A stretch of 12,861 nt of DNA. Origin: Acidobacteriota bacterium. GTDB lineage: Bacteria; Acidobacteriota; Terriglobia; UBA7540. The DNA is taken from NCBI GenBank assembly GCA_003165615.1, contig PLWR01000110.1, forward strand, positions 1-12,861. Direction: 5' to 3'. A program made the translations under genes and the position numbers. The notes beneath the pieces were generated by a model. That model was not told the origin of the DNA. It saw nothing but the letters and a program-made list of their open reading frames with translations, and ran no database searches. Shown piece after piece: positions 6,057 through 12,861 of the stretch (within the stretch, counting starts at the first letter, position 1; every line of letters begins with the position of its first letter).

Positions 6057-7331
6057 TCACGGCTCACCGGGAATGGATCTGGCTAACCGCATACCATTCG
6101 ACCCAAGACGCCGGTTCGGGCGTTCGCTATGTCGTGCGCCTGGGTCGAGCCAAGCTGCCCATTCTGCATAGCCGCCCCCCCGTAACACGCGCATCCCGGG
6201 CGCATCTGCTTCCTCACGCCCATCCGCAGCAACATAGGGGTAGGGGCGGTAGAGGCTGTCGCACCACTCCCAAACATTGCCCGACATGTCGAACAGTCCC
6301 AACCGGTTCGGCTGTCCTTTTCCGACAGGTCTGGGCGCCGGCAACTGAACCGGCCCCCCTGTTCCGCCTCCCGCACGCGCGGCGTATTCCCATTCCGCCT
6401 CCGTGGGCAGCCGGAACGCGGCGCCGGCCACTCCTTCATTCAGCTTCCTGATCAGCGACTGACAGTCTTCCCAGGAGACTTGCTCCACCGGTATGCGGTC
6501 AGAGTCCGGATACTGTGCTCCCTGATGCGCACTCGGATTGGAGCCCATCAGAGATCTCCATTCTGCCTGCGTCAGTTCGTATTCACCCAGGTAGAACGGT
6601 CCCACGCGAACCGTGTGCACAGGCTTTGCAGCGGCAAAGAGCTCTGACCCCATCTCGAACTCGCCGCCCGGCACGAGCACCATCGGGATGCCCCAGCGGG
6701 CAACCCGCACCTGACGCGGCAGGCCGGTTTGGGGGTCGAACTCCTTCCCAACGATTTCAAACCCCGGCAGAGACGGGTTCATCCGGCGTTGGCACATCCT
6801 CATGCGCTCGGTCGCGTACCTGTCTCCAGGCCTTTGTTCGAGCGCCTGTCGAAATACCGCGTAAGCTGCGCGCCAATTCTCGGCCTTGACCAGTTCCTCG
6901 CTCTGCCGCACGAGATTTGAGAATTTCTCCCAGCGCGCGGAAATCTCCTCGAAGTGCGGGTCCCTGGCCACCGCAGGCTTGTTGGGGTTCACCAAAGCGT
7001 GGCTGTGGTGGCAATTCTGGCAGGAAACCGCCTGCTGCGTTTTTGGGCACCCGCTCTTGTGGCAGTCCGCGCACAGTCCCGCAACCGCCGCCCCGCGTGG
7101 AATGTGCTGGGGCTTGACGTTGTTGCGCTCGTCCTTGACGTGCCCCTGGCTCGCGCCGTGGCATGCCACGCAGTCGATGCCGGCTTTCGAGTGGCGGGAC
7201 ATGCCCCACTCGACAACCGAGATGACGTGACAGCGCGCACAGACGCCGGCCTCCTTGAATTGCTGGTCCGTCTGCGCCGCGCCGGAGAGTGCGAACAGAA
7301 AAAAGACAATTCCTGTCATCAGCCGAGCCAT
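6057..7331 (-). CDS. secreted tetraheme cytochrome fused to a SUMF1/FGE-like domain
   Basis: This 424-residue protein has a Sec signal peptide (1-19, ending SGA-AQ). Four CxxCH heme-binding sites follow: CARCH (31-35), CVACH (54-58), CADCH (87-91) and CQNCH (104-108), with extra histidines (H48, H64, H76, H109, H111) that could be distal ligands. A helical TPR-like linker lies at about 128-182. Residues 216-418 form a formylglycine-generating-enzyme-type (SUMF1) fold: MVLVPGGEFEMGSE (217-230), LTQAEWRSLMGSNPS (253-267), FRLPTEAEWEYAARAG (306-321), GLFDMSGNVWEWCDS (345-359), RVLRGGGY (381-388). The catalytic cysteine pair expected near the C-terminus is absent, and about 25 residues are missing before GLFDMSGNV, so sulfatase-activating chemistry is unlikely. 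The ATG at 7331 has GGAGG upstream and overlaps the preceding gene by 13 bases. Function is probably periplasmic electron transfer or binding. Confidence 0.85.
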   Translation of the reverse strand: MARLMTGIVFFLFALSGAAQTDQQFKEAGVCARCHVISVVEWGMSRHSKAGIDCVACHGASQGHVKDERNNVKPQHIPRGAAVAGLCADCHKSGCPKTQQAVSCQNCHHSHALVNPNKPAVARDPHFEEISARWEKFSNLVRQSEELVKAENWRAAYAVFRQALEQRPGDRYATERMRMCQRRMNPSLPGFEIVGKEFDPQTGLPRQVRVARWGIPMVLVPGGEFEMGSELFAAAKPVHTVRVGPFYLGEYELTQAEWRSLMGSNPSAHQGAQYPDSDRIPVEQVSWEDCQSLIRKLNEGVAGAAFRLPTEAEWEYAARAGGGTGGPVQLPAPRPVGKGQPNRLGLFDMSGNVWEWCDSLYRPYPYVAADGREEADAPGMRVLRGGGYAEWAAWLDPGARHSERPNRRLGSNGMRLARSIPGEP

Positions 7332-8434
7332 TGTTCCTCCAGCCAGCGATAGTCGGGCCGAAGCCAGTTCGCCCCGCACAAGTTTGCCAGTCGCTTGGCC
7401 GTGCCCAGCGCCGCTTGCTCTTCCGGCCGCATTTCCGAATAGCGCGTCAAGGCCTTGTAGTTGTCGTCCAGCAACCGATCCTCGAACATACCCGTGACCG
7501 CTGCGGAAAGGAATGGCCGCGAATAGACGAACCGCATGGCAGCCATGCAGAGCGTCTCGTCAGGCATGCGGCTGAGGCTCGCGGTCAATTCCGCGACCGC
7601 CGCAGGCAAAACCGGCTTATTCTCTCTCTGCCACAGTTGGAGATCATTGAACTCCGGCTTGGCTCCCGCACGAGCCCGCGGGTCGAGCTTCATGATCGAC
7701 CCTGAAGCCAAAGGCTTCATGGCAATCAAACCCACGCCTTTGCGGAGAGCCAGGGGCAGAAACTGGCTGTAGTCTGCGCGCGCGTGAATGAAGTTGTAAG
7801 GAAAAATAATATAGTCGAGGCCTTCCAGTTCATCTAACGCCATGGTCATGGTTCGCTCGACGTGTGTCGAAATGCCGATGGCTCGGATCTTCCCGGCTTC
7901 TTTTGCCTTCCGCAGCAGGTCCCAGTTTTCGAGGGTCGGCTGGTCGATCTGTTGCGCGCAGAACCGGTAGAGATCGACATAGCCGAAGAACCTCGCCGCT
8001 TGATCGATGTCTTTGGGAGTGATTTCGTGGGCGAGCGAAATCAGGATCTTGTCGCGTTTTCCGCGGACAAGCCGCGCCGCGGGCTCCCACTGCCCCTCGC
8101 TGGCATAAACGTCAAGCAGGTTCACACCAAGATCGAACGCGTGCGCAATAATTCGGTCGCGCCGCGCCTGCCCTTCCGCGCTGAGGACCGTCTTCTCCGG
8201 GCCCGCCGGAAGACGGTCCGCCGGGTCCGTGTGAGAACCGAATGAGAGCAGCGAGACGTCCATATCGGTCTGCCCCAGCCGCCGGTAGATCATCCCACTC
8301 CGACGGAACTCGCCTAGGGCAGATTTCTGGAGATCTCCAGCCGCCGCGGCAAGACGCCCACTGGCGAGCAGCCCGGCCGAGCAGGCCGCGAGAAATTCAC
8401 GGCGTGTCGAACTGCGTGTCTTCAACATGTGCAC
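7319..8434 (-). CDS. Tat-exported aldo/keto reductase-like protein
   Basis: This 371-residue protein has a Tat signal (RREFLAACSAGLLASGRLAA, 11-30) followed by an aldo/keto reductase barrel. Family features are RRLGQTDMDVSLLSFGS (51-67), LGVNLLDVY (102-110), KAKEAGKIRAIGIST (176-190, the beta-alpha segment before the sixth strand), GVGLIAMKPL (233-242) and AAVTGMFEDRLLDDN (311-325) near the cofactor site. The catalytic tetrad appears incomplete: D108 and Y110 are closer together than usual, the expected Lys is replaced by SLAHE (133-137), and the expected His of the DLYxxH motif is C159 in DLYRFC. GTG at 8434 has AGGAG 8 bases upstream; an ATG two codons later (8428) is an alternative. The gene overlaps the tetraheme gene by 13 bases. 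Confidence 0.82.
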   Translation of the reverse strand: MHMLKTRSSTRREFLAACSAGLLASGRLAAAAGDLQKSALGEFRRSGMIYRRLGQTDMDVSLLSFGSHTDPADRLPAGPEKTVLSAEGQARRDRIIAHAFDLGVNLLDVYASEGQWEPAARLVRGKRDKILISLAHEITPKDIDQAARFFGYVDLYRFCAQQIDQPTLENWDLLRKAKEAGKIRAIGISTHVERTMTMALDELEGLDYIIFPYNFIHARADYSQFLPLALRKGVGLIAMKPLASGSIMKLDPRARAGAKPEFNDLQLWQRENKPVLPAAVAELTASLSRMPDETLCMAAMRFVYSRPFLSAAVTGMFEDRLLDDNYKALTRYSEMRPEEQAALGTAKRLANLCGANWLRPDYRWLEEQWLG

Positions 8435-8818
8435 ATCCCCTTCTCCTCTTGACTACTCATTGCCGTAATTTCCAACATTCGTCCAGCAGGCTTATCCGCT
8501 TGTTCCAGTTAACCACCAACGATAGCGTTGGACATATTGTCACAGTGTCGCGCTTAGAACTGCGATCACTCATTAAGGGCAAGCGACTGGTTACCGTAGC
8601 TGGCATCGTTTTCGATGTCAAGGCCCATATCAATTGACGCTTGTGGGTCTTGCACCGTGGGCTATATCCTTGTGCACCCCAGGCCTGAAAGCCCTGGCGC
8701 ATTCTTACGCGGACTTCGGTCGCCGTCCACCCGTCCCTCCTTCCTTACGCCCTGCCACCTGCTGACTAACCATCTGTATTTTCAGCAACATTCCCGCCAA
8801 CAACCTATAAGTTCCTTT

Positions 8819-8895
8819 TTTCATTGACATTCCCGCTTCGTTCCACAATTCTCCGCAGTGGTCCTTTGTTTTCAATGACATTCGCGCATCATTCC
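8819..8895 (+). repeat. imperfect 26-bp direct repeat
   Basis: TTTCATTGACATTCCCGC continues to CTTCGTTCC-type sequence at 8819-8844 and recurs at 8870-8895 as TTTCAATGACATTCGCGC plus ATCATTCC. Twenty-one of 26 positions match, with an offset of 51 bases. The core ACATTCCCGC occurs a third time near 8787-8796. A protein-binding role is possible but unsupported. Confidence 0.5.
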
Positions 8896-9173
8896 TTCAC
8901 TTTCTAAAATTACTTCAGGTTCTTCGTTCGCTGCGGAAGATGACATCTTGTCCTGGGCTGTGGGGCGAACGAAGACTCCGCCAACTCGGACTCCCCTCAA
9001 ATGCAGTAGGCAGTGGACAGACGGCAGCCGGAGGTGGCGCTGCATGGTCGGGTGGAATACAGGGCATTTCCGGTTCCTCAGACGGCGGAGGCATGGGGTC
9101 AATGGGGAAAGGACTTCCTCGGGGACAGGGCTGTTCACATGAGTAGGCTACCACTATGGCGGGGCGTTGTCAA

Positions 9174-9199
9174 GAGACAGGGTGCCGAGACAGGGTGCC
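9174..9199 (+). repeat. perfect 13-bp tandem duplication
   Basis: GAGACAGGGTGCC occurs twice head to tail (9174-9186 and 9187-9199). No function can be assigned. It looks like a slippage duplication. Confidence 0.7.
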
Positions 9200-9447
9200 C
9201 ACATAACTAGCCAAGGACTTCTTCCATGGACTCATTGATTCAGTGGTCGGCTGACCAACGCACAACTCCCATCCGAAATGACGAACCTAAAAGGAGCGAT
9301 GCGGATTATCTCACGGACGGCTTATAATGGCGGCGAAATCGCTCTAACCCACGGCTTGGGGCGCCCCGCCTGAATCCGGCCTTGAGCACGTTCGAAGTGA
9401 GTACGAGTCACGCCCACACGCCGCAGGGTAGTAACTCATTTTGGTTT

Positions 9448-9516
9448 TGTAGCGCCGGACTGTAGCCCGGCAGCCCGGCGCAGGCCCAAAATGCCCCGAC
9501 GAGTCGGGGCGCTACA
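9448..9516. repeat. REP-like element with paired hairpins
   Basis: Perfect 9-bp terminal inverted repeats, TGTAGCGCC (9448-9456) and GGCGCTACA (9508-9516), enclose two hairpins. The first is GCCGG/CCGGC (9454-9458 with 9467-9471), the second CCCCGAC-GA-GTCGGGG (9494-9509). Pairs of GC-rich hairpins in opposite orientation are the hallmark of REP/BIME-type repeats. CACACGCCGCAG occurs on both sides (9415-9426 and 9531-9542). It is non-coding and lies 82 bases upstream of the gene at 9599. Confidence 0.7.
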
Positions 9517-9548
9517 CTAAACAGAGACACCACACGCCGCAGAAGGTA

Positions 9549-9577
9549 TTGGACGCGCTAAAGCGGTTTGGTAAGAT
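9549..9577 (+). promoter_or_regulatory. probable sigma-70 promoter of the mannonate dehydratase gene
   Basis: TTGGAC (9549-9554) and TAAGAT (9572-9577) have the ideal 17-base spacing, and the -10 lies 21 bases before the ATG at 9599. The 9-mer GTAAGATAG is identical to the one upstream of trxB. A short leader with GGAGG (9589-9593) follows. Confidence 0.5.
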
Positions 9578-9598
9578 AGCAGGCATTTGGAGGCTATC

Positions 9599-10723
9599 AT
9601 GAAGCTCATCAGAAATTCGGAAACCTCTCGACGCAACTTCCTCAAGATGCCGCTGGCCGCGGGCGCCGCCGCGCTGGTTCCCGGCCCGGCTCGGGCGTCC
9701 GCCGCCTCAGTTTCGGGACGGCGCGCATTGATGAAACTCGGATGCCAGAGCGGTCCGACTAATGAGGCACACCTGCAATACTTTGCGCGCTATGGGGTGC
9801 GCAATATCTGCGGATACCCTGAAATCGGCGAAGGCCGTCTTTACGCCACGGTGGACGAGCTGAAGCACTTGCGTGACCTGGCGGAGAAAAATAGCGTCTC
9901 CATTGACTGCATCGCGCCACCCTTTCTGTCGTCCACTCATGTCGATCAGACACCACATCTCGCGATCGTGCTGGCGAACAGTCCCGAACGCGATCGCGAC
10001 ATCGAAGCGTTCCAAACCCTCATCCGCAATTGCGCCGCCGCAGGTATCCCTTCCATCAAGTATAACTTGACCCTACTGGGGGTGCTGCGCACAGGACGCA
10101 CTCCGGGGCGGGGCGACGCGACGTACAGCACGTGGCGGTTCGAGGACGCGCATCCCAATCCGCCTCTCACTCGCGCCGGCCGGGTGGACGCCGACATGTT
10201 CTGGGAACGGATCACCTATTTTCTGGAACACGTGATACCCGTCGCCGAAGAGTACAAGATCCGGTTGGCATGCCACCCCCACGATCCGGGCGTGCCGCCC
10301 GAGGGCTACCAGGGAGTGGTCCGCGTGCTGGGCACCGTGGACGGGCTGAAACGATTCATCACCATCAAGGAGAGCCCCTATCATGGGTTGAATTTTTGCC
10401 AGGGCACGGTTTCGGAAATGCTTAACGACCCGGGCAAGGAGATTTTTGATGTGATCCGGTATTTCGGCACGCGGAAGAAAATCTTCAACGTACACTTCCG
10501 CAATATCCGCGGCCACCGCGACGATTTTCAGGAGGTCTACCCGGACGAGGGCGACATCGACTTCGTCAAAGCCCTCCAGGTTTATATCGAGGTCGGTTAT
10601 CCCTACTTGATGATGCCCGACCATGTGCCTCAGGCGCCCAACGACCCCGGAGGGTTGCAGTCATTTGCTTACTGCTACGGGTACATCCGCGCGTTGCTAC
10701 AGGCGGCGGAACGAATGGGGTGA
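9599..10723 (+). CDS. mannonate dehydratase family protein with Tat signal
   Basis: This 374-residue protein resembles UxuA, which dehydrates D-mannonate to 2-keto-3-deoxygluconate in glucuronate breakdown. It starts with a Tat signal (RRNFLKMPLAAGAAALVPGP, 11-30), then a TIM-barrel. The metal-binding set expected for UxuA is present: H226 in ACHPHDP, C267 in NFCQGT, H299 in VHFRNIRG and D341 in MPDHVP. FQEVYPDEGDIDFVKAL (310-326) is also a UxuA hallmark. ATG 9599 is chosen because GGAGG lies 5 bases upstream; the TTG at 9587 is less likely. Cytoplasmic UxuA has no signal, so export is unusual, and the true substrate may differ. It could also be called a sugar phosphate isomerase/epimerase-like protein. 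The same-strand gene at 10927 suggests joint sugar-acid use. Confidence 0.85.
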   Translation: MKLIRNSETSRRNFLKMPLAAGAAALVPGPARASAASVSGRRALMKLGCQSGPTNEAHLQYFARYGVRNICGYPEIGEGRLYATVDELKHLRDLAEKNSVSIDCIAPPFLSSTHVDQTPHLAIVLANSPERDRDIEAFQTLIRNCAAAGIPSIKYNLTLLGVLRTGRTPGRGDATYSTWRFEDAHPNPPLTRAGRVDADMFWERITYFLEHVIPVAEEYKIRLACHPHDPGVPPEGYQGVVRVLGTVDGLKRFITIKESPYHGLNFCQGTVSEMLNDPGKEIFDVIRYFGTRKKIFNVHFRNIRGHRDDFQEVYPDEGDIDFVKALQVYIEVGYPYLMMPDHVPQAPNDPGGLQSFAYCYGYIRALLQAAERMG

Positions 10724-10860
10724 GCGTCTAACTGCCCCTATGTTCGCAGAACGGCGCTGAGGAAATTGGGCGAGGGGCGTTGACCCGATTACGGTCCGAG
10801 GCCGGCGAAGGGAAAATTCGTGTGGGATCAACCTCGTGAAGGCGGCAGCCCCGAGTACGC

Positions 10861-10889
10861 TTGCAGGGGGATCACAATCTACATAGAAT
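10861..10889 (+). promoter_or_regulatory. possible sigma-70 promoter of the DUF6259-like gene
   Basis: TTGCAG (10861-10866) and TAGAAT (10884-10889, 5 of 6 to consensus) are 17 bases apart. The implied leader is about 30 bases. The 203-base gap after the previous gene leaves room for an independent promoter, though co-transcription is also possible. Confidence 0.4.
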
Positions 10890-10926
10890 CCGGAACCGAC
10901 AGAATTCTTCATCCACCGGAGGAGTA

Positions 10927-12861
10927 ATGCGTAAGCAATCTTCATTATGTTTCATGATTCTGGTATGTGCCGTGGGCTTGCAGGCCGCGCAGCATTCCGA
11001 TCCGTCACAAGGAATTACTCTTTCCAATAGTTACGTGCGGCTGGAATTTGAGCCCGGCGGGATGGGACTATCCGCTCTGGTGGATCTCCACAGCGGCGTC
11101 AATCACATCCAGCCGGTTAAGGAGAAACACCTGCTTTGGGAAATCGCGCTGGGCAGGGGCACGCTGATCAGGAAGGTCAATAATAACTATGCGCCGTGCA
11201 ACTACGCGGTGGTGGAGCGGCTTCCCGGGGGCACGCAGCGGGCGGTGATGGAATGGAACGACCTGCGCTGGTGGAAGGAAGATCGCGTTCTGACGGTGCG
11301 AGCGACGGTTGACCTGCCACCTGATTCGGGCATTGCGAAGTGGCGCATTTCTGTCGACAACAAAAGCGACTACTGGGGCCTATGGTCGGTCGCCTATCCT
11401 GACGTCACGGGGTTTCCCGAGGCCGGGAAATACGACCTGGCACGCACGGTGAATTCCACGGGGGGGGCGCTGTTTCGTGCCTGGAGCGGAAAGATTCAAG
11501 CTCGGAACCCTTCCGGTGATTTGCCGATGCAGTTCCTGGCGCTGAGCCGGAATCACGATTCCGTTTATCTTGCCACGATGGATGCAAGCGGTTACGCCAA
11601 AGACTTCGTGGTGGACTCGAATGAGAAAAATATCTCGATTGTCCATTACGCCGAGGATATGGGTGTGGCGGGCTCCGATTATCCTGGCTACTATCCCGTC
11701 GAGTTCGGTGTGTATCAAGGCGGATGGGTGGAAGCGGCGCAGCACTATCGCGTCTGGGCTTTGCAGCAGAAGTGGGCGCAGGCAGGGACGCTTTCCCAGC
11801 GCGCGGATTTTCCCGAAATTTTGAAAAACCTGGGAGTGTGGATTTTAGAAGCCGACTGGACGGCGGGCGGTACGGGAGGCTTTTCGCCGCAAATGGATGC
11901 GCGTCTGCTGCAAGCCCAGAAGACCCTCGGCGTGCCGGTGGGCGTGCATTGGTATAACTGGCACCACATGAGGTTTGACAACGAATATCCTCACTTCCTC
12001 CCTCCCAAACCCGGATTTGCGGAACTTGTCAAAGAACTTGTCAAGCAAGGTGTGTTGGTGATGCCTTACATCAACGGATTGAGCGCGGATTTAAATATTC
12101 CGGACTTTGACAAGTTTGCGCCTCATGCCATCGTGGACGAGGCGGGCGGATACAGACTGCACTTTTACGGTGAGGCCTCCGGGCGCCTGCTGTCCATGTG
12201 TCCCACCCAAGAATACTGGCAGAACGCGGTTTCCACCCTCGTCCAGAGTCTCGTTGAGGATTACGGAGTCAACGGCGTCTACATCGATCAAATTGCCTCC
12301 ATGGAACATGAACTCTGCTTCAGTAGAACTCATGGCCATCCCGTGGGCGGGGGGCATTACTGGGTGGATGGAAACCGCGATCTTCTCGCCAAGGTCCGTA
12401 ATCTGTCGACGCGCAACGGACGGCGTCCCGTCATTACGTCCGAAGGCACCAATGAGGTCTTTCTGGATCTCGTGGATGGCTATCTAACTGATCTCCCCAC
12501 GGATCGGGAAATCCCTCTGATGGAAGTGGTCTACTCCGGCTACGCTATCTTCTTCGCCAGCCCCAGTGACTTTACCAGGAGTGATCGCTCCTTTGCTCAT
12601 GCGCAGGGGCAGGCTTTGATTGACGGCCGGCAGAACGGGTGGATGAGCGTGGATCTTTTTAAACCGGAGTATTCCACCAAGGCGGAATACCTCGGCCAAT
12701 GCGGACGCCTGCGGGTGGCGACTAAACCCTATCTTGTTTATGGCCGCCTGCTGGGCCCGGTTGAACCGGAACGGCCTGTCCCCACCTATACCGAGGAGAG
12801 GAGTGGACCCGAACAAAAGGACAGATACACCGGCCCGCTGCCGGCCGTCGAGGGACGGCTT
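10927..12861 (+). CDS. secreted DUF6259-like glycoside-hydrolase-type protein (3' end missing)
   Basis: The frame is open for 645 codons from ATG 10927 to the window edge. GGAGGAG (10918-10924) lies just before the ATG. A Sec signal peptide (about 1-20, MRKQSSLCFMILVCAVGLQA) is followed by a beta-rich domain (about 30-290) that begins like a galactose-mutarotase or GH N-domain (SNSYVRLEFEPGGMGLSAL). A TIM-barrel-like region comes next: WILEADWT (about 303-310), VGVHWYNWHH, VMPYINGLSAD, YGVNGVYIDQIAS with D454, HGHPVGGGHYW, and TSEGTNE with E506. D454 and E506 are the obvious candidate acids for glycoside hydrolysis. The HGHPxGGGxYW segment fits DUF6259 as I remember it. Substrate is unknown. 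The neighbouring mannonate dehydratase homolog hints at a uronic-acid or plant or microbial polysaccharide. Confidence 0.8.
   Translation, partial: MRKQSSLCFMILVCAVGLQAAQHSDPSQGITLSNSYVRLEFEPGGMGLSALVDLHSGVNHIQPVKEKHLLWEIALGRGTLIRKVNNNYAPCNYAVVERLPGGTQRAVMEWNDLRWWKEDRVLTVRATVDLPPDSGIAKWRISVDNKSDYWGLWSVAYPDVTGFPEAGKYDLARTVNSTGGALFRAWSGKIQARNPSGDLPMQFLALSRNHDSVYLATMDASGYAKDFVVDSNEKNISIVHYAEDMGVAGSDYPGYYPVEFGVYQGGWVEAAQHYRVWALQQKWAQAGTLSQRADFPEILKNLGVWILEADWTAGGTGGFSPQMDARLLQAQKTLGVPVGVHWYNWHHMRFDNEYPHFLPPKPGFAELVKELVKQGVLVMPYINGLSADLNIPDFDKFAPHAIVDEAGGYRLHFYGEASGRLLSMCPTQEYWQNAVSTLVQSLVEDYGVNGVYIDQIASMEHELCFSRTHGHPVGGGHYWVDGNRDLLAKVRNLSTRNGRRPVITSEGTNEVFLDLVDGYLTDLPTDREIPLMEVVYSGYAIFFASPSDFTRSDRSFAHAQGQALIDGRQNGWMSVDLFKPEYSTKAEYLGQCGRLRVATKPYLVYGRLLGPVEPERPVPTYTEERSGPEQKDRYTGPLPAVEGRL

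Larger units (their letters stand above)
8435..9598. other. 1.16-kb spacer without a supported gene
   Basis: The spacer separates divergent genes. All open frames here are short (under 135 codons), overlap one another antisense and show no family motif. It holds an imperfect 26-bp direct repeat (8819-8895), an 11-bp inverted repeat (TCTTCGTTCGC at 8921-8931 and its complement at 8965-8975), a 13-bp tandem duplication (9174-9199), a REP-like element flanked by direct repeats (9415-9542), and a promoter plus ribosome site for the gene at 9599. A stretch at 8518-8637 faintly resembles the C-terminus of a nucleotide-sugar dehydrogenase and may be a relic. Confidence 0.65.

Noticed and set aside
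6083..7309. Several open frames of 60-150 codons on both strands inside the tetraheme gene
   Set aside because: They have no motif content; the CxxCH and SUMF1 frame is decisive.
8872..9210. Overlapping small open frames, one glycine-rich (plus strand) and one proline-rich (minus strand)
   Set aside because: All are short, mutually antisense or overlapping, without ribosome sites or recognisable domains; GC-rich DNA gives such frames by chance.
9323..9328. Perfect TATAAT hexamer
   Set aside because: No -35-like hexamer lies 16-18 bases upstream and it is 270 bases from the next gene; the pair at 9549-9577 is better placed.
9299..9373. 24-codon frame starting ATGCGGATTATC after AAGGAG
   Set aside because: The spacing from AAGGAG to ATG is only 2 bases and the peptide has no recognisable feature.

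Overview
The window looks like chromosomal DNA of an acidobacterium or a similar GC-rich, repeat-laden soil or sediment bacterium. That is an inference from gene content: Tat-exported oxidoreductases, a multiheme c-type cytochrome protein, an exported uronate-type dehydratase, a DUF6259-like secreted protein, a stand-alone proline dehydrogenase and spacers packed with small repeats. There is no rRNA, tRNA, CRISPR array or intact transposase.

Layout. Position 1-201 (minus) is the start of a small cysteine-rich zinc-ribbon protein cut by the window edge. 574-2743 (minus) is a two-gene ABC exporter of the NatA/NatB type, ATPase first, with the two genes overlapping by 8 bases. 3324-4244 (plus) is thioredoxin reductase and 4589-5500 (plus) a proline dehydrogenase. 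5671-5970 (minus) is a DUF59/SufT-like iron-sulfur assembly factor. 6057-8434 (minus) is a translationally coupled pair: a Tat-exported aldo/keto-reductase-like protein, then a secreted tetraheme cytochrome fused to a degenerate formylglycine-generating-enzyme-like (SUMF1) domain. 8435-9598 is a long spacer with only small repeats. 9599-10723 (plus) is a Tat-exported mannonate dehydratase homolog, followed by 10927-12861, the first 645 codons of a secreted DUF6259-like, glycoside-hydrolase-type protein that runs off the right edge. The last two probably serve sugar or uronate use in the envelope.

The most striking structure lies between the genes. Three separate spacers (204-573, 4246-4586, 5509-5672) have the same design: a tandem array of 7-bp units at one end, a core, and an array of the same unit in inverted orientation at the other end. 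The unit sequence differs in each (TGAATTA, CAGGTGC, AGGGAAT), but the 7-bp period and inverted layout are shared. Each element fills its spacer almost from coding sequence to coding sequence and directly abuts start or stop codons. The core of the second carries the decayed remains of a four-helix-bundle (S23/IVP-like) gene. Other repeats are a 169-bp MITE-like inverted repeat (3041-3209), a nested inverted-repeat element (360-505) and a REP-like hairpin pair flanked by 12-bp direct repeats (9415-9542).
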